DNA of 21,201 nt from Fimbriimonadaceae bacterium (GCA_014380605.1 JACMJO010000124.1:1-21201), one strand, 5' to 3'. Counted from the stretch's first letter, positions 1 through 6,255 are shown. Notes: generated from the sequence alone by a model not told the origin. Translations and numbers: made by a program.

Positions 1-1
1 C

Positions 2-178
2 TGCGTCACGGACGTGAAGCCGCAGTGCGAACCCGGCCCTAACGAGGTGCGCGACGAGAATGGCAAGTGCGTCTGCAAGCGTGGCTACGAGCGCAATGCG
101 CGCGGGCAGTGCGTAGAGCCGACGAACCCTGCCGACGAGTGCCGGAAGAAGGGCTGGACATGGACTGGCAAGCGTTGG
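2..178 (+). CDS. Partial Cys-rich repeat protein, probably foreign to this contig
   Basis: Frame 2 is open from the window edge and encodes a Cys-rich stretch with C-x7-C and C-x-C spacings, including GKCVCKRGYERNARGQCVEP and ECRKKGWTWTGKR. This resembles the EGF-like or Cys-rich repeats of large secreted proteins in proteobacteria, especially alphaproteobacteria; that comparison is from memory. GC in the first 120 bases is 67% by count, above the KdpD segment that follows. The repeat pattern should continue with another Cys after GWTWTGKR. Instead the frame reads into low-complexity sequence and stops at 239-241, while frame 1 takes over as KdpD. Cys-rich coding therefore ends somewhere between about 150 and 178. 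Neither a start nor a natural end is present. I read it as the tail end of another gene joined here by assembly error or recombination. Confidence 0.55.
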
Positions 179-612
179 ACGAGCTCGCCGCCAACGCCAT
201 CGACCGAACCAAAGACCTTTTCCAAACCCCCGTTTTGTTAAGCATGGAGGGCAAGTCTCCCCTCGTCCTAGTTGACGGCGTGCTCCTGGAGCAGGTTTTT
301 GTGAACCTGTTGGAAAACGCTTCGAAGCATGGAGGCAATACCGTCGCTGCCAAAATGACCATTCGCGCAGAAGCCACGATGGCGACCGTGCAGGTCGACA
401 ACGATGGTCCAGGAATACCCCCCGACCAAGTCGCAACCATCTTTGACCGCTTCCAACACGACGCAAAGAAGTCGGGCATTGGCCTAGGCCTCGCCATCTG
501 CAAAGCCGCCGTGGAGGCGCATCAAGGCAGGATTTGGGCCGCCAATATTCAGCCTCACGGGGTGAGATTCACCGTTGAGCTGCCCCTCGGCAAGGAGCCC
601 GAGATTGCCTGA
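154..612 (+). CDS. kdpD: Sensor histidine kinase KdpD, C-terminal ATPase part only
   Basis: The segment carries the ATP-binding half of a histidine kinase. The N-box is EQVFVNLLENASKH, the G1 box VDNDGPGIPP, the F-box IFDRFQ, and the G2 box GIGLGLAICKAAVEAHQGRI. The run VDGVLLEQVFVNLLENA and the following kdpE gene point to KdpD, the membrane sensor that phosphorylates KdpE to control the high-affinity K+ pump KdpFABC. Only about 150 of the usual ~850-900 residues are here. The Usp and KdpD domains, membrane segments and phospho-accepting His box are all missing. KdpD-like sequence begins near MDWQALDEL (base 160), directly where the Cys-rich frame ends. No start codon belongs to this piece; the GTG at 67 is in the foreign segment. 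The stop overlaps kdpE by 8 nt. Confidence 0.75.
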   Translation: MDMDWQALDELAANAIDRTKDLFQTPVLLSMEGKSPLVLVDGVLLEQVFVNLLENASKHGGNTVAAKMTIRAEATMATVQVDNDGPGIPPDQVATIFDRFQHDAKKSGIGLGLAICKAAVEAHQGRIWAANIQPHGVRFTVELPLGKEPEIA

Positions 613-1300
613 ACCCCTGAAACTCGTCGTGATCGAAGATGAGGCCCCTATCCGCAAATTCCTGCGGGCAAGTTTCTCCGAGGAAGATGCTTCCATTTAC
701 GAAGCAACGACCGGAGAGGATGGGATCAGAGCCGTGGCCCATCGCAATCCCACCATCGTCCTCCTCGATCTTGGCCTGCCCGACATCGACGGCCTGGAGG
801 TGGTGCGACGACTCCGCGAGTGGACGCAAGTCCCGATCATCGTCATCTCAGCCCGAGGCAAGGAGCAGGACAAGGTTTCAGCGCTCGACCTGGGCGCCGA
901 CGACTACCTGACCAAGCCATTCTCCATCGGGGAGCTCATGGCAAGGGTCCGAGTCGCCCTTCGCCACGCAAAACGAGACGACCTCGAAGCCCCGCCAACC
1001 ATCGAAATTGGCGATCTGAAAATCGACCTTGGCGCCAGAATCGTGACCCTCACCGGACAAGAGGTTCGCCTGACCGCGATCGAATACAAGCTGTTGGCTA
1101 TCCTGGCGAGGCATTCCGGAAAAGTCATCACCCAAAAGCAGATGCTGAATGAAGTTTGGGGCCCGGCCTATGAAGATTCAACCCACACCCTCCGAGTCCA
1201 CATGGCCAACCTCCGCCAAAAGATCGAACCCGAGCCAACCCAAACCAAGTTCATCCGAACCGAGACCGGAGTCGGCTACCGGCTGATGGAATCGGAGTAA
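605..1300 (+). CDS. kdpE: OmpR-family response regulator KdpE
   Basis: A 231-residue response regulator, the usual KdpE length. The receiver domain spans about 5-118 with the acidic pocket EDE at 11-13, phospho-acceptor Asp55 in LLDLGLPD, Ser82 in VISAR and Lys104 in LTKPF. A winged-helix DNA-binding domain follows (about 130-228), including KQMLNEVWGPAYEDSTHTLR and the terminal TGVGYRL. It is the partner of KdpD and activates kdpFABC under K+ limitation or osmotic stress. I chose the TTG at 605 because AAGGAG lies at 592-597, 7 nt upstream, and the resulting protein begins just before the first receiver strand. The 8-nt overlap with the kdpD stop suggests translational coupling. An ATG-type start at 575 would add ten residues with no family support. 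kdpFABC is not in the window. Confidence 0.92.
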   Translation: MPEPLKLVVIEDEAPIRKFLRASFSEEDASIYEATTGEDGIRAVAHRNPTIVLLDLGLPDIDGLEVVRRLREWTQVPIIVISARGKEQDKVSALDLGADDYLTKPFSIGELMARVRVALRHAKRDDLEAPPTIEIGDLKIDLGARIVTLTGQEVRLTAIEYKLLAILARHSGKVITQKQMLNEVWGPAYEDSTHTLRVHMANLRQKIEPEPTQTKFIRTETGVGYRLMESE

Positions 1301-1366
1301 GAACCCAAACCCGTACGCCCGGATGATCCTGCCGCAAAGCCATAATGCCGTAACGCCACCTGCTAG

Positions 1367-1408
1367 TCGCCAACCGCCAACCGCTAACCGCTAACCGCTA
1401 ACCGCTTA
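1367..1408. repeat. Heptamer tandem repeat (CCGCTAA-type, six units)
   Basis: Six consecutive 7-nt units fill 1367-1408. Three are exact CCGCTAA (1381-1401) and the others differ by one or two bases (TCGCCAA, CCGCCAA, CCGCTTA). The array ends 5 nt before the trmO start codon, so it occupies the position where a ribosome site would sit, and no purine-rich Shine-Dalgarno element is present. Copy-number change would move the start codon relative to any upstream promoter. A possible -10 (CATAAT) lies at 1341-1346. Confidence 0.9.
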
Positions 1409-1413
1409 CCGTC

Positions 1414-2199
1414 ATGACCCTCTCCCCCATCGGCCACGTCCGCTGCAACAAGCAGCTCAAGTTTGAGACCCCCCACCAGCCAAGCTCCGAGCCCGGCGAG
1501 ACCAACCTGGTTGAACTCACCCCCGGCCGACAGTTCGACCTCGCCCTCCAGGACTTGGCGGGGTTCGACCGCATCTGGCTCATCTCTTGGTTCGACCGGA
1601 ACACGTCCTGGCGGCCCCGACCCCTTCCGCCGAGGGGCGCAGCCAAGCGGCGCGGCCTCTTCGCCACCCGATCCCCGCACCGCCCAAACCCCATCGGCCT
1701 AACCTGCGTCCCCCTGATCGCGGTGGAAGGGCTCACGCTCATTGTCGGGCCGCTGGACCTCGTGGACGGCACCCCCATCTTGGACATCAAACCCTACATC
1801 CGCACCGTCGATTCCTTCCCCGAGAGCAGTCTCGGATGGATCGGCGAAGTCGAGGATCGGCTCGCCAGCTCGCCCAAGTTCGAGATCGAAGTCTCCGACC
1901 TGGCAAGGCGTCAGCTCACGTGGCTCCGGGATCGCTGGCAGATCGACTTCACCGACCGCGCCTTCGGGCTCCTCCGCCAAGACCCAACCCCGCACCGCAC
2001 CCGCCGAATCCTCCAGTTGGGAGATGGCCTCCACCGGATGGCCTGCGGCCCATGGCGGCTCTACTACCGCATCGAGGGGCAGACGGTGGTCGTCGAATCG
2101 GTCGGAAAAGGCTATTCCGACGAATCCCTGGCCATGGAGGGCCACGAGGAGATCACCGACCGCCAAGCCCAGATCGAGTTCGCGCAACAGGAGTTCTGA
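1414..2199 (+). CDS. trmO: TsaA/TrmO-family tRNA N6-methyltransferase
   Basis: A 261-residue protein of the TsaA/VirR/TrmO family. Characterised members use S-adenosylmethionine to methylate N6-threonylcarbamoyladenosine at position 37 of tRNA(Thr), giving m6t6A and helping decoding. The N-terminal beta-barrel domain (about 3-140) shows the family signature GLFATRSPHRPNPIGLTCV and then DGTPILDIKPY. The remaining ~115 residues form a C-terminal extension with PFAM-like features I do not recognise with certainty (RILQLGDGLHRMACGPWRLYYRIEG). E. coli TrmO is about 235 residues, so the size is acceptable. The start ATG directly follows a heptamer tandem repeat and has no visible Shine-Dalgarno sequence. 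The gene is probably independent of kdpDE, 113 nt upstream. Confidence 0.85.
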   Translation: MTLSPIGHVRCNKQLKFETPHQPSSEPGETNLVELTPGRQFDLALQDLAGFDRIWLISWFDRNTSWRPRPLPPRGAAKRRGLFATRSPHRPNPIGLTCVPLIAVEGLTLIVGPLDLVDGTPILDIKPYIRTVDSFPESSLGWIGEVEDRLASSPKFEIEVSDLARRQLTWLRDRWQIDFTDRAFGLLRQDPTPHRTRRILQLGDGLHRMACGPWRLYYRIEGQTVVVESVGKGYSDESLAMEGHEEITDRQAQIEFAQQEF

Positions 2200-2268
2200 A
2201 CCTCAGATAGAAAGTAGAATGCGTGAATTGACTAACGATCAAGGAGTGATCCAGGAAACCTTACGCCC

Positions 2269-3942
2269 ATGAGCAAGACGCTTCATACGAAAGCTGAGAG
2301 CATAACCATTCACGAACTTATCACAACCTACAACATTGCCTCGGTGCCAATTTATCAGCGAAGCTACGCTTGGGACAGTGACGAGCTAGATGAGTTCTGG
2401 AGCGACCTTCAAGGTGTGGTCACAAAGGTTGAATCAACGTACTTTATTGGGTCCATCGTTCTCATCGCAAAGGCAGGAACCTCCGTGGAAATCGTGGATG
2501 GTCAGCAAAGGTTAACGACACTGTCATTGGCTCTTTGTGCCCTCCGTGATGGCTGCAAATCAGTATTAGATACAGAACGAGCGGCTATCCTTTCCGAATA
2601 TCTTGGTAAAAAGGACTTTCTCAGCCTGAAGGTCGAGGCGAAACTTTCACTGAATGAAGAAAACAACGGACTTTACCGGGAGATACTGGATGAAGAAACA
2701 AACGTAGCCGAGCTTGAGCTATTTGTCAAAGACAGAAAGAAGCCAATATCCAATAGGCGCCTTGCCTTTGCTTACATTTACCTGTACAAGCAATTTGCAG
2801 ACTTCACATCAACTTTCGCAGATAAGAGCAAGCTTACGGATTGCCTGTTCGCTCTTGTGAACCGAATTGAAGTAGTCCGCATACTGAGTCAAGATGATGT
2901 TTCGGCGTACACCTTATTTGAAACCTTGAACGACCGAGGAGTTGATCTGGCCCTGGCGGATTTGCTGAAGAACTATCTGTTTATGAAGTCAAGCTCCAGA
3001 ATCGCGGAAGCAAAAGCTTCTTGGTCCGAGATTAGCACATTGATCGGAAGAGAAACTTTAACGCAGTTTATCCGCCATCAATGGATGAGCCGTAACGGTC
3101 TCATTAGAGAACGTGACCTATACAAAAAACTGAAGGCAAGAATAGGGACTTCAGCACAAGTAATCGAATACCTTGAGGAATTGAAGGCTGACGCCCAGGT
3201 TTACGGCGAAATAGGAAACTTATCGTCACCGGTATGGAACTCTTACACCAAATCTGAAAGAGATTCGCTCAAAGCAGTTCAAGTTTTTGGAATTAGGCAA
3301 TGCTTTCCACTAATACTGGCAGCCCATTCCCTTAAAAAGCCGGCCGATCGGGAAATGGTGCTACGGTGGATGGTTTCGTTCCTCGTCCGGTACAGCATTA
3401 TTGGAGAGAGAGGAACAGGAAACCTGGAGACACTTTACGCTCGGACAAGCGTGGAGGTTCGTAGTACACCATACAAATCTAGTGAGGTCAAGCGACTTTT
3501 TCACGAGCTTTACCCAAGTGACGATGAGTTCAAAGTTAATTTTACGGAAAAGACGCTTCAGAAAACCGACCTTATAAAATATATACTTGCTTCAATCGAG
3601 GATAAAAGGTCCACTGGGCTAGAAAAGATCGTAAATTCTGAAGGCCTCACAGTCGAGCACATATTGCCCAGAACTCCGGTCGCCGGTTGGGGTGCTAAGT
3701 ACGCTAAGGGAAGCAAACTTCACTCCGCTTTGTTATGGCGATTAGGGAACCTGACGCTTTTGACAAGTCCGATGAATGAGGCGGTCGCTAATGATGTGTT
3801 TGCCAATAAGAAGAAGGAGTACATTAAGTCCGAGCTCGCCATAACGTCTGAACTGTCAAAGTCCGTTGCATGGCATGAAGTGACAATTGATGCTCGACAA
3901 GCAGTGTTTGCCTCCGAAGCTATCTCCATTTGGTGCATCTAG
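2269..3942 (+). CDS. GmrSD-like DUF262/DUF1524 nuclease (modification-dependent restriction)
   Basis: A 557-residue fusion of the two halves of GmrSD-type enzymes. The N-terminal DUF262 part has PIYQRSYAW (27-35) and the NTPase motif VDGQQR (76-81). The C-terminal DUF1524 part has the HNH-like VEHILPR (His464), then LGNLTLLTSPMN (492-503) and a Lys-rich FANKKKEYIKS. Both catalytic motif sets look intact and the length is that of complete family members. Related proteins (GmrSD, SspE, BrxU) cleave glucosylated, hydroxymethylated or phosphorothioated DNA to restrict phage. The target here cannot be inferred. No methyltransferase, dnd/ssp or BREX gene lies nearby, so it appears to work alone. 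GC in spot-counted lines is only 35-42%, against about 58% in neighbours, and codon choice is AT-rich, indicating recent acquisition. The ATG at 2269 is followed at once by family-like sequence. Confidence 0.88.
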   Translation: MSKTLHTKAESITIHELITTYNIASVPIYQRSYAWDSDELDEFWSDLQGVVTKVESTYFIGSIVLIAKAGTSVEIVDGQQRLTTLSLALCALRDGCKSVLDTERAAILSEYLGKKDFLSLKVEAKLSLNEENNGLYREILDEETNVAELELFVKDRKKPISNRRLAFAYIYLYKQFADFTSTFADKSKLTDCLFALVNRIEVVRILSQDDVSAYTLFETLNDRGVDLALADLLKNYLFMKSSSRIAEAKASWSEISTLIGRETLTQFIRHQWMSRNGLIRERDLYKKLKARIGTSAQVIEYLEELKADAQVYGEIGNLSSPVWNSYTKSERDSLKAVQVFGIRQCFPLILAAHSLKKPADREMVLRWMVSFLVRYSIIGERGTGNLETLYARTSVEVRSTPYKSSEVKRLFHELYPSDDEFKVNFTEKTLQKTDLIKYILASIEDKRSTGLEKIVNSEGLTVEHILPRTPVAGWGAKYAKGSKLHSALLWRLGNLTLLTSPMNEAVANDVFANKKKEYIKSELAITSELSKSVAWHEVTIDARQAVFASEAISIWCI

Positions 3943-4001
3943 CGGGTAGCCGAGAGGATATGCCTCAAATGATCACACCATCCGCAAGGCGACTTTTTTC
4001 T

Positions 4002-4056
4002 GCCTCAGGACGATCATCGCCACCAGATCGGACAGCCGCTCGCTCAGTCCTGAGGC
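4002..4056. repeat. Perfect 10-bp inverted repeat with 35-nt loop
   Basis: GCCTCAGGAC (4002-4011) and GTCCTGAGGC (4047-4056) are exact reverse complements separated by 35 nt. They lie in the 171-bp gap between the nuclease stop and the small leftward membrane gene. A run of six T precedes the left arm at 3993-3998. It is not a standard intrinsic terminator in either direction because the loop is long and no T-tract follows the 3' arm on the + strand. On the - strand the stem is followed by AGAAAAAAG, the wrong tract for termination. The rest of 3943-4113 holds no gene I can support. Confidence 0.6.
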
Positions 4057-4113
4057 TAATCCAACCCACTACAATCCGCCATCCCGTCGGGACCCGAAAT
4101 GGGCCGCGACAAT

Positions 4114-4380
4114 TCAAGATGGCTTCGTGATGTGATCTAGGAAGCGGGCAAAAGCAACGCCACCAAGTGAGATGGCGACGAAGATGATGTTTTTCCAGAG
4201 AGTATCGATGAACATCACGCTCAAAATCGCGGCCCACGCGGTGCACCAGATGGCAGCGAAAGCGGTTAAGGCTTGCCGGTTTCGCGACTTGGACGCCAGG
4301 CACCAGAGAAGGCTCAGGCCGGTGACCATTACCCAGGCTGGAACTACGGTGACTAGTACCAGGAACTCGAGGAATGGCAT
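4114..4380 (-). CDS. Small membrane protein, unknown function
   Basis: An 88-residue hydrophobic protein with three probable membrane helices at about 4-26, 38-58 and 62-80, separated by a basic loop (SKSRNR), ending in FLDHITKPS. I do not recognise a family. The hydrophobic pattern with charged turns and the good start make it more credible than a shadow. The opposite-strand frame over the same bases is long but has no protein-like features. The start codon is 16 nt from that of the divergent gene at 4397, and both can use one symmetric -10 element (4385-4391). Confidence 0.6.
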   Translation of the reverse strand: MPFLEFLVLVTVVPAWVMVTGLSLLWCLASKSRNRQALTAFAAIWCTAWAAILSVMFIDTLWKNIIFVAISLGGVAFARFLDHITKPS

Positions 4381-4384
4381 GCCC

Positions 4385-4391
4385 TACAATA
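4385..4391. promoter_or_regulatory. Symmetric -10 element serving two divergent genes
   Basis: TACAATA reads as -10 TACAAT (4385-4390) on the + strand, 6 nt before the ATG at 4397. On the - strand it reads as TATTGT (4386-4391), 5 nt before the ATG at 4380. Either way transcription would begin at or next to the start codon. I see no good -35 box in either direction, so the promoter call rests on the -10 and its position. Confidence 0.5.
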
Positions 4392-4396
4392 CTCTC

Positions 4397-4816
4397 ATGC
4401 GCAAGCGATGGCTTTGGATCGGAGTAGCGGCAACGGTCCTGATCCTTGCCGTCTTTGCCCTGATCCCTCCCGGACCTGATGGCCTCGATTTCATCCGCAA
4501 GTACGGTCCGAAGAGTGAAAGGCTGACATCCAGCGTTTGGTTTGCAGCAGGCAGGTCGACCACCTCTTGGCAGCGCGAATTTGTGTTCGATGCCTATCCC
4601 GTGGACCTTCAACGAGAACTTGGTCCCATTTGGATACGAAGTGGTGCCAGGAAGAAGGAGCGCTACGTACATTCGTGGTCGGGGCCGCCGCCCGACAATG
4701 CCCCACTCCGAATATGGACTTTGACCGTCTACTTGAAGAAGGATCCGCCTTGGCTGCTCCAGCAATGGTTCGCATTGTCCAATCGCATCAGAACATCACC
4801 AACCAACTCCCCGTGA
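4397..4816 (+). CDS. Membrane-anchored or exported small protein, unknown; possible internal frame shifts
   Basis: A 139-residue protein starting MRKRWLWIGVAATVLILAVF, a basic N-terminus followed by one membrane helix or uncleaved signal (about 5-27). The remainder is outside the membrane. Its start and middle resemble the next gene (4841): both have a basic N-terminus plus helix and a VW...(Q/R)F...D segment. The neighbour's RELVPKGWVP has its best counterpart here in another frame (ENLVPFGYEVV, about 4606-4650), while the C-terminal part LTVYLKKDPPWLLQQWF is again in the annotated frame. A pair of compensating one-base shifts, from mutation or sequencing, is therefore possible. The ATG at 4397 was chosen over upstream ATGs because it begins the signal segment and sits 6 nt from TACAAT. 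Function unknown. Confidence 0.55.
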   Translation: MRKRWLWIGVAATVLILAVFALIPPGPDGLDFIRKYGPKSERLTSSVWFAAGRSTTSWQREFVFDAYPVDLQRELGPIWIRSGARKKERYVHSWSGPPPDNAPLRIWTLTVYLKKDPPWLLQQWFALSNRIRTSPTNSP

Positions 4817-4840
4817 CGTGCTCACGAGGGACAATGAAGT

Positions 4841-5284
4841 GTGAGATCTCGGAGGCGATTGGTTATCGGCGTGGTTGCGATTACATTGGCTGTCGTCACC
4901 GTCGCCTGCCTATCCGCTATCGGACCAAGCTCTGAATTCGCATTCGGACCCAAACTCAACGGCCACGTTTGGGAATCAGGGTTCAACATGGATGACGGCT
5001 TTCGAACGGTCCCCCGATTGCAGTTCTGGTCGTTTACGCAAGACTATGCAACGGTTGTCGAAGAGCTTAAGCGAGAACTTGTGCCCAAGGGTTGGGTTCC
5101 CAATGCCGTTTTCGCTACCGGTAAGCCAGTACAAGAGCTCCATGGCTGGGAGTTCAATCGAGGAGGAGACCAGATTATTGCCATCGAACTCTATGAGGAG
5201 TCCCCCTATAAGTCGAGGGTGACGGTTCCCATTGAGTCGACCTGGTTTGGGCGGCTGAGAGTAACGCTCCGCGACGGGCTCTGA
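4841..5284 (+). CDS. Exported small protein, possible lipoprotein, unknown function
   Basis: A 147-residue protein with GTG start, basic MRSRRR and a hydrophobic segment (7-29) ending in TVACLSAIG, which could be a weak lipobox (Cys at about 23) or a membrane anchor. The rest is a soluble domain with VVEELKRELVPKGW and several beta-like strands (RVTVPIES, LRVTLRDG). It may be a paralogue of the gene 24 nt upstream: the N-termini match in style, and short motifs (VW, RELxP) recur. A -10-like GACAAT at 4830-4835 is 5 nt before the GTG, and a weak GAGGG also precedes it. I recognise no family. Confidence 0.6.
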   Translation: MRSRRRLVIGVVAITLAVVTVACLSAIGPSSEFAFGPKLNGHVWESGFNMDDGFRTVPRLQFWSFTQDYATVVEELKRELVPKGWVPNAVFATGKPVQELHGWEFNRGGDQIIAIELYEESPYKSRVTVPIESTWFGRLRVTLRDGL

Positions 5285-5309
5285 GGCAGACACACGTGAT
5301 GGCTTTTGG

Positions 5310-5696
5310 CTACCGCCCGCCGGTAAAGGCTCCCTTTGGAATGAAGACTCGGTGATTGGAGAGGAACACAACCTCCACACCTTCCGGCAGCCACCTCGTT
5401 TCGGAAATCTTTCGATCATTACCGGTCATGTGAATGTCGACGCCATGGCCGTAACTCCAGTCCCCATTGCCTTGCCCCACGTTGCCGCTTTTGCCAACGA
5501 AGAATTCGACTCGATCACCTCGTTCCGCTCTCGCCTGAAGCACGTAAGGGTCGCCATGGTCGTACGTCACCGTCGAGGGTTGGGTGGATGTGTAGAACAC
5601 GGGTCCTCGCTGAATCCACACCAGAAACAACCCAATGATCGTGCATGGCAGGACCAAAACCAGACCACCGATGATAAGCAGCTTCTTCGTATCCAA
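5310..5696 (-). CDS. Membrane-anchored protein with extracytoplasmic domain, unknown
   Basis: A 128-residue protein starting MDTKKLLIIGGLVLVLPCTI with a membrane helix at about 5-28, then about 95 residues outside (DRVEFFVGKSGNVGQGNGDWSY and VVFLSNHRVFIP among them). No family is recognised. The start is a TTG (5694-5696); AAGGA lies 13 nt upstream, farther than usual, so the start is uncertain. It converges on the + gene ending at 5284 with 25 nt between stops and no terminator-like stem. Upstream is a pair of TACAAGTC repeats 20 bp apart (5732-5759), which could be an operator for this gene. Confidence 0.55.
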   Translation of the reverse strand: MDTKKLLIIGGLVLVLPCTIIGLFLVWIQRGPVFYTSTQPSTVTYDHGDPYVLQARAERGDRVEFFVGKSGNVGQGNGDWSYGHGVDIHMTGNDRKISETRWLPEGVEVVFLSNHRVFIPKGAFTGGR

Positions 5697-5731
5697 CTTG
5701 TTTGTCCGTTCCTTCTAGGAGAGAGCTACTC

Positions 5732-5759
5732 TACAAGTCGCACAGAAACTATACAAGTC
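5732..5759. repeat. Direct repeat TACAAGTC x2, 20-bp period
   Basis: TACAAGTC occurs at 5732-5739 and again at 5752-5759, exactly 20 bp (two helical turns) apart, in the 128-bp gap upstream of the leftward gene starting at 5696. On the - strand the unit reads GACTTGTA and is followed by TAGT or GAGT, resembling -10 material. The geometry suits a dimeric activator or repressor bound on one face of the helix. No regulator can be assigned. Confidence 0.5.
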
Positions 5760-5824
5760 ACCGGGAATTGTGTGCTGGGGCAGAAATGTTTCAATTCGTG
5801 GGAGCAAAGCGGCGGCCCGCCTTT

Positions 5825-6109
5825 CTACTTCTTGCGCCAGCCAAGCAAGGTCCAGACTCCGAGCCCTAGCATCGGCAACATCATTAACCAAAACAGCTCG
5901 TTCGCAATAAACCGGAAATCCTTGTCAAGCGTTATTGCCCAGATGTAAACGAGAATCAATAAGGCACTCAGCTTGAAGGTAATGCGTTGCCTGCGGACAT
6001 ACTCCTTCGAAAACCTCTCGGCAACGGAGTCATAGATCACCTCGGACAAGAAGTGCTCTGCCACAAGCACGGCGATCAGAAACAATGTCATGACGACAGT
6101 TCCGAACAT
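5825..6109 (-). CDS. Small membrane protein, unknown function
   Basis: A 94-residue protein with three likely membrane helices: 4-20, 45-62 and 68-89. A charged cytoplasmic loop SVAERFSKEYVRRQR lies between the first two, and the C-terminus is basic (GWRKK). It is comparable in size and topology with the protein at 4114-4380, but I see no clear sequence similarity. The ATG at 6107-6109 is preceded by GGGAG (4-nt spacing, weak). Just above that, TAAGAT on the - strand (6119-6124) forms a -10 exactly 9 nt from the start codon. No family recognised. Confidence 0.6.
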   Translation of the reverse strand: MFGTVVMTLFLIAVLVAEHFLSEVIYDSVAERFSKEYVRRQRITFKLSALLILVYIWAITLDKDFRFIANELFWLMMLPMLGLGVWTLLGWRKK

Positions 6110-6118
6110 TACACTCCC

Positions 6119-6124
6119 ATCTTA
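6119..6124 (-). promoter_or_regulatory. Possible -10 TAAGAT, 9 nt before the 6109 start
   Basis: TAAGAT on the - strand lies 9 nt upstream of the ATG, the same distance seen at argH, fabH, the GAF kinase and the 9865 gene. Transcription would give a leader of about 2-3 nt. No -35 match stands out. Confidence 0.4.
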
Positions 6125-6126
6125 GA

Positions 6127-6247
6127 GCTTTTTATGCCTCAACAGCGAGGAACGAGGTGTGGAGGCTAAGTCTCGCAGTTAAGCCTCCACAGTTCACCCT
6201 CTGACAACCGAGAAGCGGCAATGTGCCTCGCTGTCGAGGCAAAAAGG
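6127..6247. repeat. Nested imperfect inverted repeats between leftward genes
   Basis: The outer arms are 6127-6151 (GCTTTTTATGCCTCAACAGC then GAGGA) and 6225-6247, whose reverse complement differs by a 2-nt gap and about two substitutions. Inside them, TGTGGAGGCT (6158-6167) pairs perfectly with AGCCTCCACA (6182-6191). The right outer arm is itself a perfect hairpin, GCCTCG-CTGT-CGAGGC (6225-6240). The whole block lies between the nuclease-homologue stop (6256) and the start of the next leftward gene (6109). Stems without a following T-tract argue against a plain intrinsic terminator. A REP/BIME-like or MITE-remnant element, or a processed mRNA structure, is possible. Confidence 0.6.
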
Positions 6248-6255
6248 CTGGCCCT

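Noticed and set aside
67..160. GTG 67 as start of a 181-residue kinase
   Set aside because: The first ~30 residues come from another frame of the Cys-rich segment and do not match KdpD.
3965..4765. Long leftward frame of 266 residues
   Set aside because: It has Arg/Pro/Ser-rich composition, no motifs, and overlaps two more protein-like genes; treated as a shadow.
5352..5948. Rightward 198-residue frame
   Set aside because: It covers two leftward small genes with membrane helices and has low-quality composition.
6127..6247. Integron attC site
   Set aside because: Core-site patterns fit only partly, the genes run in both directions and no integrase is present.
6225..6250. Intrinsic terminator at GCCTCG-CTGT-CGAGGC plus A-run
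   Set aside because: On the + strand the stem is followed by A rather than T, and on the - strand the T-run precedes the stem.
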